From DATNBT01 sp964579765 (GTDB lineage Bacteria; Acidobacteriota; Vicinamibacteria; Vicinamibacterales; CAVVIG01): a stretch of 19,882 bases of DNA. Below the pieces are notes generated by a model. It searched no databases and was not told the origin of the DNA. It was given only the letters and a program-made list of their open reading frames with translations. The translations under genes and the position numbers were made by a program. The stretch lies in assembly GCA_964579765.1 (NCBI GenBank), contig CAZOIK010000446.1, positions 1 to 19,882 of the forward strand, written 5' to 3'. Below are positions 1-10,719 of this stretch, in pieces (position 1 is the stretch's first letter; each line of letters begins with the position of its first letter).

Positions 1-2383
<2,383 letters not shown>

Positions 2384-2403
2384 GGTCTGGCCGGAAGTTT
2401 TTG

Positions 2404-2410
2404 TACTATA
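2404..2410. promoter_or_regulatory. Overlapping -10-like hexamers in the 35-nt divergent gap
   Basis: The gap between polA and the lipoprotein gene is locally AT-rich. TACTAT on the plus strand (2404-2409) and TATAGT on the minus strand (2410-2405) both resemble sigma-70 -10 boxes and overlap. No convincing -35 is seen at 17-nt spacing for either. The plus-strand box ends 9 nt before the ATG at 2419, so that transcript would be nearly leaderless. Motif match only. Confidence 0.3.
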
Positions 2411-2418
2411 TCACTGCG

Positions 2419-3168
2419 ATGACGCGGCTCTTCCGGGCCGCCGTGCTCGTGCTGGCGGCGCTGTCGGCCGCATCCTGCACGGCCGGCGGTCTGTTCCGGC
2501 AGTACGAGTACGAGGAAGACATCTACCTGGCGCTGGACGGCACGGCTTCCGTCTACGTGAACAGCTCGGTCGCGGCCCTCGACGCCCTGCGAGGCGCGGC
2601 GCTCGACGCGCGGCCGGCCGCGCGCCTCCACCGCGACGCCGGCCGGCGTGTCTTCCCGACACCCCGGACGCACGTCACCCAGATCAGCCAGTCGCGGCGC
2701 AACGGACGGCGGTTCGTGCACGTGCGCGTGGACGTTGACGACATCCGCCGGCTCGGCGCGACCGCGCCGTTCAACTGGTCGCGGTACGAGTTCCGGCGTG
2801 AAGGTGACGAATATCTTTACCGGCAGACGCTTGGCGCGCCGGCCGGGAAAGACGTCGGCGACGTCGGCTGGCGCGGCAACGAGCTTGTCGCGTTCCGGCT
2901 GCACCTGCCGAGCAAGATCACGTATCACCTGAACAACGCCGGTGTGGACAACTACCTGCGCGGCAACATTCTCGTCTGGGAGCAGCCGCTCAGCCGGCGG
3001 CTGCGCGGCGACCCGCTCGAGCTCTACGCGCGGATGCAGACGCAGTCGATCCTCTACCGCACGCTGATCCTGTTCGGCGCGACGTTTTTGGCCGTGGCCG
3101 TCGCGTTCGGGCTGGTCGTCGTGTTCGTCCTGCGCGGCGGGCGGAAGAAGACCCCCGCTAGAACCTGA
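2419..3168 (+). CDS. Predicted lipoprotein with C-terminal membrane anchor, unknown function
   Basis: A 249-residue protein I do not recognise. The N-terminus has a signal peptide ending in a lipobox-like SAAS-C, with Cys20 as the probable lipidated residue. A soluble middle region of about 190 residues follows, rich in Arg and aromatic residues, with no catalytic motif I can name. Near residues 212-238 is one hydrophobic helix followed by RGGRKK, a positively charged tail that suggests the C-terminus is cytoplasmic. The middle region would then be periplasmic and anchored at both ends. ATG at 2419 is preferred over GTG at 2374 because it puts the signal peptide at the N-terminus; the longer form would overlap polA. 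No Shine-Dalgarno is evident. The stop overlaps the convergent receptor gene by 11 nt. The gene is likely real; its function is unknown. Confidence 0.65.
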   Translation: MTRLFRAAVLVLAALSAASCTAGGLFRQYEYEEDIYLALDGTASVYVNSSVAALDALRGAALDARPAARLHRDAGRRVFPTPRTHVTQISQSRRNGRRFVHVRVDVDDIRRLGATAPFNWSRYEFRREGDEYLYRQTLGAPAGKDVGDVGWRGNELVAFRLHLPSKITYHLNNAGVDNYLRGNILVWEQPLSRRLRGDPLELYARMQTQSILYRTLILFGATFLAVAVAFGLVVVFVLRGGRKKTPART

Positions 3169-6100
3169 CGCCGAAGGTCAGGCGGAGCTCGCGAGGCGAC
3201 GTGAACGCGAAGCGGCTGAGCGCCGTGCCGAAGTTCGGCGCGTAGTCCCAGTTGACGCCCTGCACGGGCGTGGTCGTGAACGGGTTGAAGTTGGGACGCG
3301 TCGTTCCGTTCGGGCTCAGCACGCCCATGCCGATGCGGCTGGTGAGGATGTTGCCGCCGTTGTTGAAGACCGAATCGCCGCAGCCGCAGAGCTGGAACTG
3401 GTTGAACAGGTTCAGCACCTGCGCCTGGACGAACAGGTCGATCCGGCGTGCGCCCGCGCCGATCCCGCGCGTGTACGACGCGGCGAGGTCGGTCCGGAAC
3501 TCCGAGTCGGTCCGGAAGGCGTCGCGCGCGGTGAAGTAGTACGTCTCGCTCGCGCTGCCCTGCGGCGTGACGTAGCCCGGGTTCTTGACGTATGGCCGCG
3601 CGTCCACGAGCCCGACCGCGCCGTATGGGACGCCGCTCGCCAGGTTCTCGAGCACGCTCAGCGTCAGCCCCTCGACTTTCGGCACGCCGTAGTTGACCCA
3701 CATGCGCGAGCGGTGACGCTGATCGGCCGAGAGATCCCCGATCGGCGCGTACCACGACGCCTGGCGGTATTCCGGATAGGAGAGCAGCGTCACGCCGGAC
3801 GGACCGCTCGAGATGTTCTCGCCGTCGAAGTTGCCCCAGAGGCGCGACAGCGTGTAGTTGCCCCCGAAATCGGTGCGCCCGCTCATGCGGTAGGTCGCCG
3901 AGACGGTCAGCCCCTGATAGCGCCGAATGGCGTCGTTGGTGTTCTCGATGATCGTGACGTCGGAGCGGTTGCCGAGCGAATCGACGGCCGTGCCGGTGGA
4001 CGGATCGACGCGCGACGAATAGAAGTCGCGGTAGTTGCGAAACACGTAGTCGGCGCGCACGGCCGCGCGGCCGCCGAGCTGGCGGCTGACGCCCGCGGCG
4101 TACTCGAGGACGTGCGGCGATTCGAGCGAGTCCGGGATCTTGACGGACACGCTCGGCACCTGGGAGAACACGGGCGCGCCGAACGCCGTGCAGAAGCCGT
4201 TCGCGTCTCGCTGGCAGGCCGCGAGGACGGTCTGAATGGCCGTCGCGGTGTCCACGAGCGACGGCGCGCTCGGATTCGGGTTGACCGGCGGGCCGTTATA
4301 GGCCCAGAGGAAGCTGGCGGCCTGGCCGGCCGACGACGACAGGTCCGCGACGCTGTTGGCGATGGCATCGACGTATTTCGCGAAGCTCGCGGTGACCGCC
4401 CAGTCGCCGTTGCCCTTGGGATCCCACACGACGCCGACGCGCGGGCTGAGCGCGCTGTCGCGCGCGACGAGGGTGCCCATGCTGTCTTCGCCGTGGTTCT
4501 TGTCCCAGCGGAGGCCGAGGTTGAACGTGAGCTTGTCGTTGTAGCGGAGGTTGTCGTTCGCGAACAGCGAGTGCGTCCGGAAGTTGGTGCCCTCGCTCGT
4601 GAGCGAGATGGGATCGTACTCGAGCAGCGTCCGTGTCGCGCCCGACGTGAGCAGCTCCGGATACACCGTCGTGCCGCGCACGATCGTCGTCGTGCCGAGG
4701 ATGCGGTAGTTGCTGCCTTCCTGGTAGTTGTCCGCAATGCGGATGTCGTTGAACGTGTCGTACCCGAAGCTGATGTTGTGGGATCCGGCGCCGCGGCGCG
4801 AGACGAAATACGACCCCTTCACGAACACGTCGTCGTTGTTGCGCTGTTCGTCCCGGCAGACACCGCAGAACGTGGACGACCAGTAGCGGGTGTTGTTGAC
4901 GAGGTCGCGCATCAACGTGCCCTGGATGAGATCCGTCGTCGTCGCGCCGACGCCGTGCGAGGTCCAGCTGCGCCTGGCCACGCGTGCTTCGAGAAACACC
5001 GACGGCGAGAGGACGCCGTTGTAGTTCAGCGTCACCAGATCCTGCGGGTTGCTCGCGTTGTAGAGGCTCGACAGGTCCATGACGTTGAACTGGTTGCCGT
5101 TGACCTGGTCGCGCAGGATCTTCGTGTACGCGCCTTCGACGCGGTGATTTGCGGTCGGCGAAAACGTCAGCTTGCCCTCGTACCGCTTCTGGTCGTCGGT
5201 GAACGTGTATGGAACGTTCGTGAGGAACAGCTGCCGCGTCGAGTCCTGGCTCGTGAGACGCCCCGCCGTGAAGAACCACAGGTGATCCTTCGCGACCGGA
5301 CCTCCCAGCGTGTACTCGTACTCGGGGATGGTCTGGTTGAGCGTCGTGTCCTTCGGGTAGACGGCGCCGTCACCGCAGGCCTGGTTGCCGAGCGTGCCGC
5401 AGACGGCCGAGGCAGACGGAACCGTCTGCGTGCGATCGCCCGGGACGTACTGGCCCGCCGGAACGAGCGTGAGCGATCGCCAGTTGTCGTTGTTGAGCGT
5501 GTCGCGGAACGACCCGCTGAAGCGGTTGCCACCCGACTTGGTGACGACGTTGACCACGCCGCCGCTGAAGCGGCCGAACTCCGCGGAGACGCCGGCCGTC
5601 GCGACGGTCGTTTCCTGCACGGCGTCTTCGATGTACAGGTTGTTCGGCTGGCCGCGGAGGTTCTCGTTCACCGTCACGCCGTTCACCAGGTACAGCGACT
5701 CGTACGACATCGATCCCGCAATCGAATACGTGCCGTTCGGGCCCGACGGGTGCACGGCCGGCGCCATCAGCAGCACCGCGTTGACGTCGCGGTTGGTCGG
5801 CAGCGACGACATCAGATCCTGTTTGAAATTGGTCGCGACCTGCGCCGTCTGCGTCAGCACGTCGGCGGCGCGTCCGACGACGTTCAGGGTCTCAGTGATC
5901 GGCGCGGGACCCATCTGCGCGTCTACGGGCAGCACCTGCGTCGGCGCGAGCGTCACCGTCTGGGTGACGCGCTCGAAGCCGCTCAGGTCGAACGACAGGG
6001 TGTAGGTGCCGGGAGGCAGCAGGGAGAGGACGAAATCGCCGTTCTCGGAGGTGACCGTCGTGCGCACGCCCTGGAGATTGGGCGAGGCCGCGCTGACGGT

Positions 6101-6232
6101 GACGCCCGGCAGCGCCAGCCCCTGTCGATCGGCGACGTGCCCTGAAATCGCGCCGTTGGTCGTCTGCGCCGCCACAAGGCCGGCAGCGAGGAGCGCGGCT
6201 GCTGCAAGCAGCCACGTTCTCACGACGTTCAT
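3158..6232 (-). CDS. TonB-dependent receptor with carboxypeptidase-regulatory-like domain (receptor 1)
   Basis: Outer-membrane active-transport receptor of 1024 residues powered by TonB-ExbBD. A signal peptide (about 1-22, ending AAGLVAAQ) is followed by a beta-sandwich carboxypeptidase-regulatory-like domain (about 25-105; GHVADRQGLALPGVTV, PPGTYTLSF). Next come a TonB-box-like ETLNVVG, a plug (AEFGRFSGGVVNVVTKSGGN) and a long beta-barrel ending in Phe (LRLTFGVRF), as expected for BAM-dependent assembly. Eight cysteines in the barrel region fall in four close pairs, including CGVC and CGC. The ATG at 6232 is chosen over the ATG 21 nt upstream because a strong AGGAGAG lies 5 nt before it. It follows receptor 2 in the same direction after 128 nt, so co-transcription is possible. 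The substrate cannot be read from sequence; family assignment is secure. Confidence 0.93.
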   Translation of the reverse strand: MNVVRTWLLAAAALLAAGLVAAQTTNGAISGHVADRQGLALPGVTVSAASPNLQGVRTTVTSENGDFVLSLLPPGTYTLSFDLSGFERVTQTVTLAPTQVLPVDAQMGPAPITETLNVVGRAADVLTQTAQVATNFKQDLMSSLPTNRDVNAVLLMAPAVHPSGPNGTYSIAGSMSYESLYLVNGVTVNENLRGQPNNLYIEDAVQETTVATAGVSAEFGRFSGGVVNVVTKSGGNRFSGSFRDTLNNDNWRSLTLVPAGQYVPGDRTQTVPSASAVCGTLGNQACGDGAVYPKDTTLNQTIPEYEYTLGGPVAKDHLWFFTAGRLTSQDSTRQLFLTNVPYTFTDDQKRYEGKLTFSPTANHRVEGAYTKILRDQVNGNQFNVMDLSSLYNASNPQDLVTLNYNGVLSPSVFLEARVARRSWTSHGVGATTTDLIQGTLMRDLVNNTRYWSSTFCGVCRDEQRNNDDVFVKGSYFVSRRGAGSHNISFGYDTFNDIRIADNYQEGSNYRILGTTTIVRGTTVYPELLTSGATRTLLEYDPISLTSEGTNFRTHSLFANDNLRYNDKLTFNLGLRWDKNHGEDSMGTLVARDSALSPRVGVVWDPKGNGDWAVTASFAKYVDAIANSVADLSSSAGQAASFLWAYNGPPVNPNPSAPSLVDTATAIQTVLAACQRDANGFCTAFGAPVFSQVPSVSVKIPDSLESPHVLEYAAGVSRQLGGRAAVRADYVFRNYRDFYSSRVDPSTGTAVDSLGNRSDVTIIENTNDAIRRYQGLTVSATYRMSGRTDFGGNYTLSRLWGNFDGENISSGPSGVTLLSYPEYRQASWYAPIGDLSADQRHRSRMWVNYGVPKVEGLTLSVLENLASGVPYGAVGLVDARPYVKNPGYVTPQGSASETYYFTARDAFRTDSEFRTDLAASYTRGIGAGARRIDLFVQAQVLNLFNQFQLCGCGDSVFNNGGNILTSRIGMGVLSPNGTTRPNFNPFTTTPVQGVNWDYAPNFGTALSRFAFTSPRELRLTFGVRF

Positions 6233-6237
6233 ACGCA

Positions 6238-6244
6238 CTCTCCT
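6238..6244 (-). promoter_or_regulatory. Ribosome binding site of receptor 1
   Basis: AGGAGAG on the minus strand, 5 nt before the ATG at 6232. It decides the start: the alternative ATG at 6253 would place this site inside the coding region. Confidence 0.8.
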
Positions 6245-6305
6245 GGATCGCAATCCACACCCTTGGACGGCGTCGTGGCTGCGGCAGTTCCTGATGCGGA
6301 GTTAT

Positions 6306-6339
6306 CGGACGACGGGCAGCCGGACAACATCGTCGTCCG
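6306..6339 (-). other. 9-bp perfect hairpin between the two receptor genes
   Basis: Plus-strand CGGACGACG (6306-6314) pairs with CGTCGTCCG (6331-6339) around a 16-nt loop. In minus-strand RNA it begins 21 nt after the stop codon of receptor 2. No T-run follows, so it is not a canonical intrinsic terminator; mRNA end protection or partial attenuation between the tandem receptor genes is possible. The rest of the 128-nt gap shows only the receptor 1 ribosome binding site. Confidence 0.45.
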
Positions 6340-6360
6340 GCCGACACCCGCGTCCGGCGG

Positions 6361-9291
6361 TCAGAAGCCGATCTGCACGCCGACGCGCGCGATCAGCGGG
6401 CTCAGGTTCTGCGCGATCGCGTTGAACCCTGAGGCGCCCGTGGCCGTGACGTTGCCGTTGCGGAGCAGCACCGTGTTCGCGTTGAAGAGGTTGAACACGT
6501 CGAACATGCCGCGGACCGTCACCGTGCTGATTTTGAAATCGCGCGCGACGCGGAAGTCGGTGTCCCAGACGCTCGGATACCGGACGTAGTCGATCGTCGG
6601 CGACACGAGGATGTTGAGCGTCGAGTCCGAGCCGAGCGCGGCCGACGTGCCCGGCCGGTAGAGCGGCTCCGGATAGCCCTGCCGCCCGAAGACGTTCGCG
6701 GCGAGCTCGATGCCGTACGGCGCGATGTACATCCCGTCCGCGTTGAACTGCCAGCGCGCGTTCATGTAGATTGCGCCCTCGCCGTTGCCGGTGCTCTGCG
6801 GCGCGTAGGCGCCGCCGTCAACGAGCGGCTCGGTGATCGTCGGCGTCGGGTTGCCGTTGGTGTCGTAGACGCCGTTGGCGTTGGTGAAGTGCTCCCGCGC
6901 GTCGTTGAACGCCAGCGACAGCCGGCCCATCCACTTGCCCGTCAGGCGGCGCGTGATGGCGAGCTCGATCCCGTGGTTGTCGGTGTAGTAGCCGGGGATA
7001 TTGGTCTCGAGGAAGCCCCCGCCTCCGGCCGTCACCAGCGCGGGGACGGGGATGTAGGTCGCGATGTTGTACGGCGTGCCGTCGGGCAGCGTCCCGCTCA
7101 AGCCGGCGCCCTTCGTATAGTCGCCGTTGACGCCCGGACGGACGCCGACGCGCGGCGTGATGTTCGCGAACAGATTCCCGAACAGATCCGACACGCGCGT
7201 GTAGGTGTAGTCGGCCTCGACCGCCAGGTTCGGCCGAAGCTCGTGCTCGACGCCGGCCACGATGCTCGTGGTCATCGGCGCCTTCAGATTCGGGTCGATC
7301 TGGTTGGCTGAGGTGATCGCCGTCGGATTCGCCGGGTTGAAACCGCTGCCCGACGCAATCAGCCGGCTGAAGTTCACCTCGTCGGGTGACGCGAAATGGT
7401 CGGCGTTCAGATCGTTCCAGAGATAGACCGCAAAGCCGGCGTTCGCGGCGGAGTTCGCGTAGCCGATCGTGCCCGTCGCCTGCTGGCTGGCGTAGCGGCT
7501 GAAGCTCGCCTTCAGGAGCGTCTTGCCCGCATCGTCGAGCGCGTAGGTGATGCCGGCGCGGGGCGACAGGTCGTTCCACGTGTACGGTGACGAGTAACCC
7601 GCGAAGCTGAAGCCGGGCAGGACCGTCGGAAACGCCGGGTTGCCAGCCGTCGAGGAGGCGAGCGCCGCGCCCCACTGACGGTCGTAGCGGAGGCCGAGGT
7701 TGATCGTCGCGCGATTGACCGCGAATGTATCGCCGGCGTAGAAATCGAGGTAGTCGGCGCGGTTCGTGCCGTTGCCCGAGCGGAACAGTTCGGCGAAACC
7801 AAGCGTCGGCGTCTGCCGCAGCGCAAGGATCCCGTTGCCCGGCCAGTCGGTCAGCGTCGTCCCATCCGTCCGCCGGAAGCCGAACCCGTACTTGAGGTCG
7901 TGCGAGCCGCCGAGCCCGTTGAAGAACGAGCTGGCGTCGGCGTTCACCGTGTGCTGCGGACGGATGTTGGTGCTCTGGGTGATCGACCCGTACGACGTGC
8001 CGGTTACGAGATCGCGGCCGGCGTTGAGGCCCATGCCGCCTTCCGGCGTCAGGATGAAGCCGGTGTTGTAGTACGCGTACTTGGCCGAGACGAAGTTGTT
8101 CGCGTTGAGGACGCGGTTGTCTTCGAACTTCCACAACCCGTGCAGCTTGCCGTCGCTGTACGCGTTGTCCTGGTGAAACGTCGCCGTCGGCGCGTTGTTG
8201 ATGACGCCGACCGTGCCCGGGCTGCGGTTGTCCTTGATCTTGTAGCCGTCGAAGTAGAGGAAGTTGACGAGGTCTTTCTTCGTCGCCTGCCAGTTCACCT
8301 TCACGTTCGGGTTCTTCAGCTCCGTGCGATCGGCGACGCCCGGCGTCGTATGGTAGAAGAGCCGGATGTCCTGGTAAGAGTACGAGCCGTAGAACCACGC
8401 GCGATCCTTGACGATCGGGCCCCCCAGCTCGAAGCCGTAGTCCGACAGCCGATCGACGTGATCCGCCGTCGCGCTGGTGACACCGGTCGCCGCCAGCTCG
8501 CTCGGCACGTTCGTCGCCTGCAGGCCTTCGTTGGCGAAATAGCCGCGGAACGCGCCGTGGAAGAGATTCGTTCCGCGCTTGACGACGAAGTTCATCCCGA
8601 GGCCGCCGGTCGGCTGCGTGATGTCCTGGCCCGAGGTCGAGACCTGAATCTCCTGGAAGTTGTCGAAGTTGAAATAGGTCGGCGCCGATCCGGCGAGCGT
8701 CATGTCGGTGACGACGACGCCGTCGAGGGTCCAGACCGCGTCCTGGGGGCGCGTGCCCTTCATGACAAAGCTCGACTGCTGTCCGGTTTCGTTGCCGCCC
8801 ACGTTGACGCGATCGACGAGGACGCCGGGCACCGAGCGCATGAGCGCGAACGGATCGCGGCTCGTCGGGACGTGCCGCAGTTCGTCGTCCGTGATGTTGG
8901 TCGCGGTGCCCGTCTGGCGCGCGTCGATGAGCGGCGTGGCGGCGACGACGTTCACCGTCTCGGCGACCGCGGCGACCTTGAGCGTCAACGCGACATCGAC
9001 GTTCTTGCCCACCTCGACGATGAGGTTGTCGCGAACGACGGTCTGGAAACCTTGCAGGCTGACCGACAACTTGTAGGGCCCGGGCGCGAGCTCGAGAAAG
9101 CGGAACGCACCCGACGTGTCCGTGACGAACGTGCGGGTCGCATCGACGCCTGTCAGCGTCGCGGTCGCGCCCGGCAGCGCGGCGCCCTGCTGATCTTTGG
9201 CGACGCCGGTCAGAGTGCCGTTCTGCACCTGTGCGATCGCAGGCGCGCTCATCAGGACGAGCAGCGCGAGTGCCGCAGTGATACACCGCAT
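6361..9291 (-). CDS. TonB-dependent receptor with carboxypeptidase-regulatory-like domain (receptor 2)
   Basis: Outer-membrane receptor of 976 residues. A signal peptide (ALLVLMSAPAIAQ, to about residue 21) precedes a regulatory-like beta-sandwich (GVAKDQQGAALPGATATLTG; PGPYKLSVSLQGF), a TonB-box-like ETVNVV and a plug (VPTSRDPFALMRSVPGV; LGMNFVVKRGTNLFHG). A beta-barrel follows, ending GVQIGF with a terminal Phe. The start at 9291 follows AGGAAGG at 9 nt spacing; an upstream in-frame ATG at 9345 would precede the signal peptide and is not favoured. It differs substantially from receptor 1 and has almost no cysteine, so it is not a recent duplicate. It is transcribed divergently from the amine oxidase-tcuAB-MFS operon across a shared AT-rich region, which suggests, without proving, that it imports that operon's substrate. 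Family secure, ligand unknown. Confidence 0.93.
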   Translation of the reverse strand: MRCITAALALLVLMSAPAIAQVQNGTLTGVAKDQQGAALPGATATLTGVDATRTFVTDTSGAFRFLELAPGPYKLSVSLQGFQTVVRDNLIVEVGKNVDVALTLKVAAVAETVNVVAATPLIDARQTGTATNITDDELRHVPTSRDPFALMRSVPGVLVDRVNVGGNETGQQSSFVMKGTRPQDAVWTLDGVVVTDMTLAGSAPTYFNFDNFQEIQVSTSGQDITQPTGGLGMNFVVKRGTNLFHGAFRGYFANEGLQATNVPSELAATGVTSATADHVDRLSDYGFELGGPIVKDRAWFYGSYSYQDIRLFYHTTPGVADRTELKNPNVKVNWQATKKDLVNFLYFDGYKIKDNRSPGTVGVINNAPTATFHQDNAYSDGKLHGLWKFEDNRVLNANNFVSAKYAYYNTGFILTPEGGMGLNAGRDLVTGTSYGSITQSTNIRPQHTVNADASSFFNGLGGSHDLKYGFGFRRTDGTTLTDWPGNGILALRQTPTLGFAELFRSGNGTNRADYLDFYAGDTFAVNRATINLGLRYDRQWGAALASSTAGNPAFPTVLPGFSFAGYSSPYTWNDLSPRAGITYALDDAGKTLLKASFSRYASQQATGTIGYANSAANAGFAVYLWNDLNADHFASPDEVNFSRLIASGSGFNPANPTAITSANQIDPNLKAPMTTSIVAGVEHELRPNLAVEADYTYTRVSDLFGNLFANITPRVGVRPGVNGDYTKGAGLSGTLPDGTPYNIATYIPVPALVTAGGGGFLETNIPGYYTDNHGIELAITRRLTGKWMGRLSLAFNDAREHFTNANGVYDTNGNPTPTITEPLVDGGAYAPQSTGNGEGAIYMNARWQFNADGMYIAPYGIELAANVFGRQGYPEPLYRPGTSAALGSDSTLNILVSPTIDYVRYPSVWDTDFRVARDFKISTVTVRGMFDVFNLFNANTVLLRNGNVTATGASGFNAIAQNLSPLIARVGVQIGF

Positions 9292-9300
9292 AGTCAAACG

Positions 9301-9307
9301 CCTTCCT
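9301..9307 (-). promoter_or_regulatory. Ribosome binding site of receptor 2
   Basis: AGGAAGG on the minus strand, 9 nt upstream of the ATG at 9291. It supports this start over the in-frame ATG at 9345. Confidence 0.7.
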
Positions 9308-9431
9308 AGAAGTTGTTCTGGTCGCATTAATGAGCTTAGAGTCATCTATTAGACACTAACGATCGATGATTTGGAAGTACTCTTTAGTCACACAAAACGG
9401 TCACAAACCGGCCATGAAACAATAGCCCGCG
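9308..9431. promoter_or_regulatory. AT-rich divergent control region between receptor 2 and the tcu operon
   Basis: This is the most AT-rich stretch of the window and should hold the promoters of receptor 2 and of the amine oxidase operon. Visible elements are the palindromes CATTAATG (9325-9332) and TTAG-ACA-CTAA (9349-9359), and two direct repeats, GTCACACAAAACGG (9387-9400) and GTCACAAACCGG (9400-9411), which may be operator half-sites. I cannot assign -35/-10 pairs confidently on either strand. No regulator gene lies in the window, although characterised tcu operons have a LysR-type one. Confidence 0.5.
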
Positions 9432-10718
9432 TTGAAGAACCATCCATATTGGTGGGACACCCTACCGGCTGCGCCGGGGGTGGGTTCCACTTCTGCACCG
9501 TCTTGCCTGGATGATCGCTACGACGTCGCTGTTGTCGGAGCGGGCTACACGGGCTTATCGGCCGCTTGGCGGCTGAGCCGCACAGGGGCCAGGGTGGTGG
9601 TCCTTGACCGCGGCGGGGTGGGCGTCGGCGCGAGCTCGCGCAATGCCGGGCAGGTGCTCACCGGTCTCAAGCTCGAGCCGGCAACGCTCGTGGCGAAGTA
9701 CGGCGAGACCCGCGCCCGCGAGCTCTTCCAGGTGTCGCGGGACGCCATCGCCGCGCTCGAGGGGATCGTCGCCGACGAAGGCATCGCGTGCGAGCTCGAG
9801 CGGACGGGACATCTGCAGGCCGCCGCCAAGCCGGCGCACTTCGACGCGTTTCGCGAGGAGCAGGCGCTGCTCGATCGCGTGTTCGCGCATCCCGTCTCCC
9901 TCGTCGATGCGGCGAGCCAGCCGCGCGAACTGGGCGCGCACGGCTATCACGGCGTGCTGGTGGACGAGCACAGCCTCGCGATCAACCCGGCGAAGTACGT
10001 GACGGGTCTCGGCGCCGCGGCGCGGCGGGCCGGCGCCGTGATCGTGGAAGGCGCCGCGGTCGAGCGGATGACCAGAGCCGCGACCGGGTGGACGCTGCGC
10101 ACCGCCGCCGGCGACGTTCGCGCCGGAGAGGTGCTCATTGCCACCAACGGGTATGCCGACGCCGCGGCGCCGGCGCTCCGGCGCCGGCTGATTCCGATCG
10201 GCAGTTACATCATCACGACGGCGCCGCTCTCAGCTGAGCTCGCGGCGCGGCTGCTGCCGACGCGCCGCATGGTGTTCGACTCGCGGCATTTCCTCCACTA
10301 TTTCCGGCTGACCGCCGACAACCGGCTGCTCTTCGGCGGCCGCGCGGAATTTTCCGGGCCCACGCTCGAGAGCGCGGCGCGAGCCGAGGCGATTCTGCGC
10401 CACGCGATGGCGTCGATCTTCCCGGAGCTCGCGGGCACGCCGATCGACTACGCCTGGAGCGGGCACGTCGCGTTCACGCGCGATCAGATGCCGCATGCGG
10501 GCCTCCTCGACGGCGCGTTCTATGCCGGTGGCTACTGCGGACACGGCATCGCCATGGCGACGCATCTCGGCCAGCTCATCGCCAGGCGCATCGCGGGCGA
10601 GCGATTCGATCACCCGCTGTTCGACGACCGCTTCGCGCCGATTCCGCTTTACTATGGCCGCCCGTGGTTCCTTCCGCTCGTCGGTCTTTACTACCGCTTT
10701 CTCGACTGGGTCGGCTGA
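9432..10718 (+). CDS. FAD-dependent amine/amino acid oxidoreductase, PuuB/DadA-like
   Basis: A 428-residue flavoprotein of the D-amino acid oxidase/DAO superfamily. The Rossmann FAD motif is VAVVGAGYTGLSAAWRL (about 32-48), with SSRNAGQV (68-75) at the position of the family's GRNGGQ. The C-terminal FAD-contact motif is GYCGHGIAMATHLGQ, and the protein ends RPWFLPLVGLYYRFLD, as in PuuB-type enzymes. Family members oxidise a primary or secondary amine to an imine, which hydrolyses to an aldehyde or oxo acid. The N-terminal YWWDT also fits this group, which supports TTG at 9432. A GTG near residue 17 is the alternative. No Shine-Dalgarno is visible. It is the first gene of the operon, ending 1 nt before tcuA. 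The substrate is unknown; an amine-bearing carboxylate is suggested by the neighbours. It is cytoplasmic, with no signal peptide. Confidence 0.85.
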   Translation: MKNHPYWWDTLPAAPGVGSTSAPSCLDDRYDVAVVGAGYTGLSAAWRLSRTGARVVVLDRGGVGVGASSRNAGQVLTGLKLEPATLVAKYGETRARELFQVSRDAIAALEGIVADEGIACELERTGHLQAAAKPAHFDAFREEQALLDRVFAHPVSLVDAASQPRELGAHGYHGVLVDEHSLAINPAKYVTGLGAAARRAGAVIVEGAAVERMTRAATGWTLRTAAGDVRAGEVLIATNGYADAAAPALRRRLIPIGSYIITTAPLSAELAARLLPTRRMVFDSRHFLHYFRLTADNRLLFGGRAEFSGPTLESAARAEAILRHAMASIFPELAGTPIDYAWSGHVAFTRDQMPHAGLLDGAFYAGGYCGHGIAMATHLGQLIARRIAGERFDHPLFDDRFAPIPLYYGRPWFLPLVGLYYRFLDWVG

Positions 10719-10719
10719 G

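Noticed and set aside
3713..6145. An 810-codon plus-strand open frame opposite receptor 1
   Set aside because: Its product is Arg/Val/Asp-rich low-complexity text typical of antisense frames in high-GC genes, while the minus strand encodes a complete TonB receptor with signal peptide and ribosome site.
6818..9286. An 822-codon minus-strand frame within receptor 2
   Set aside because: Same strand, different frame; Arg-rich nonsense composition, no domain, and fully covered by receptor 2.
9414..9425. A tiny upstream reading frame (ATG AAA CAA TAG) before the oxidase gene
   Set aside because: Four codons with no ribosome binding site; chance occurrence is likely and nothing supports a leader peptide.
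9465..9477. Small hairpin CCGGC-TGC-GCCGG near the oxidase start
   Set aside because: Only 5 bp, common by chance at this GC content, and lacks the tail of the REP-like units.
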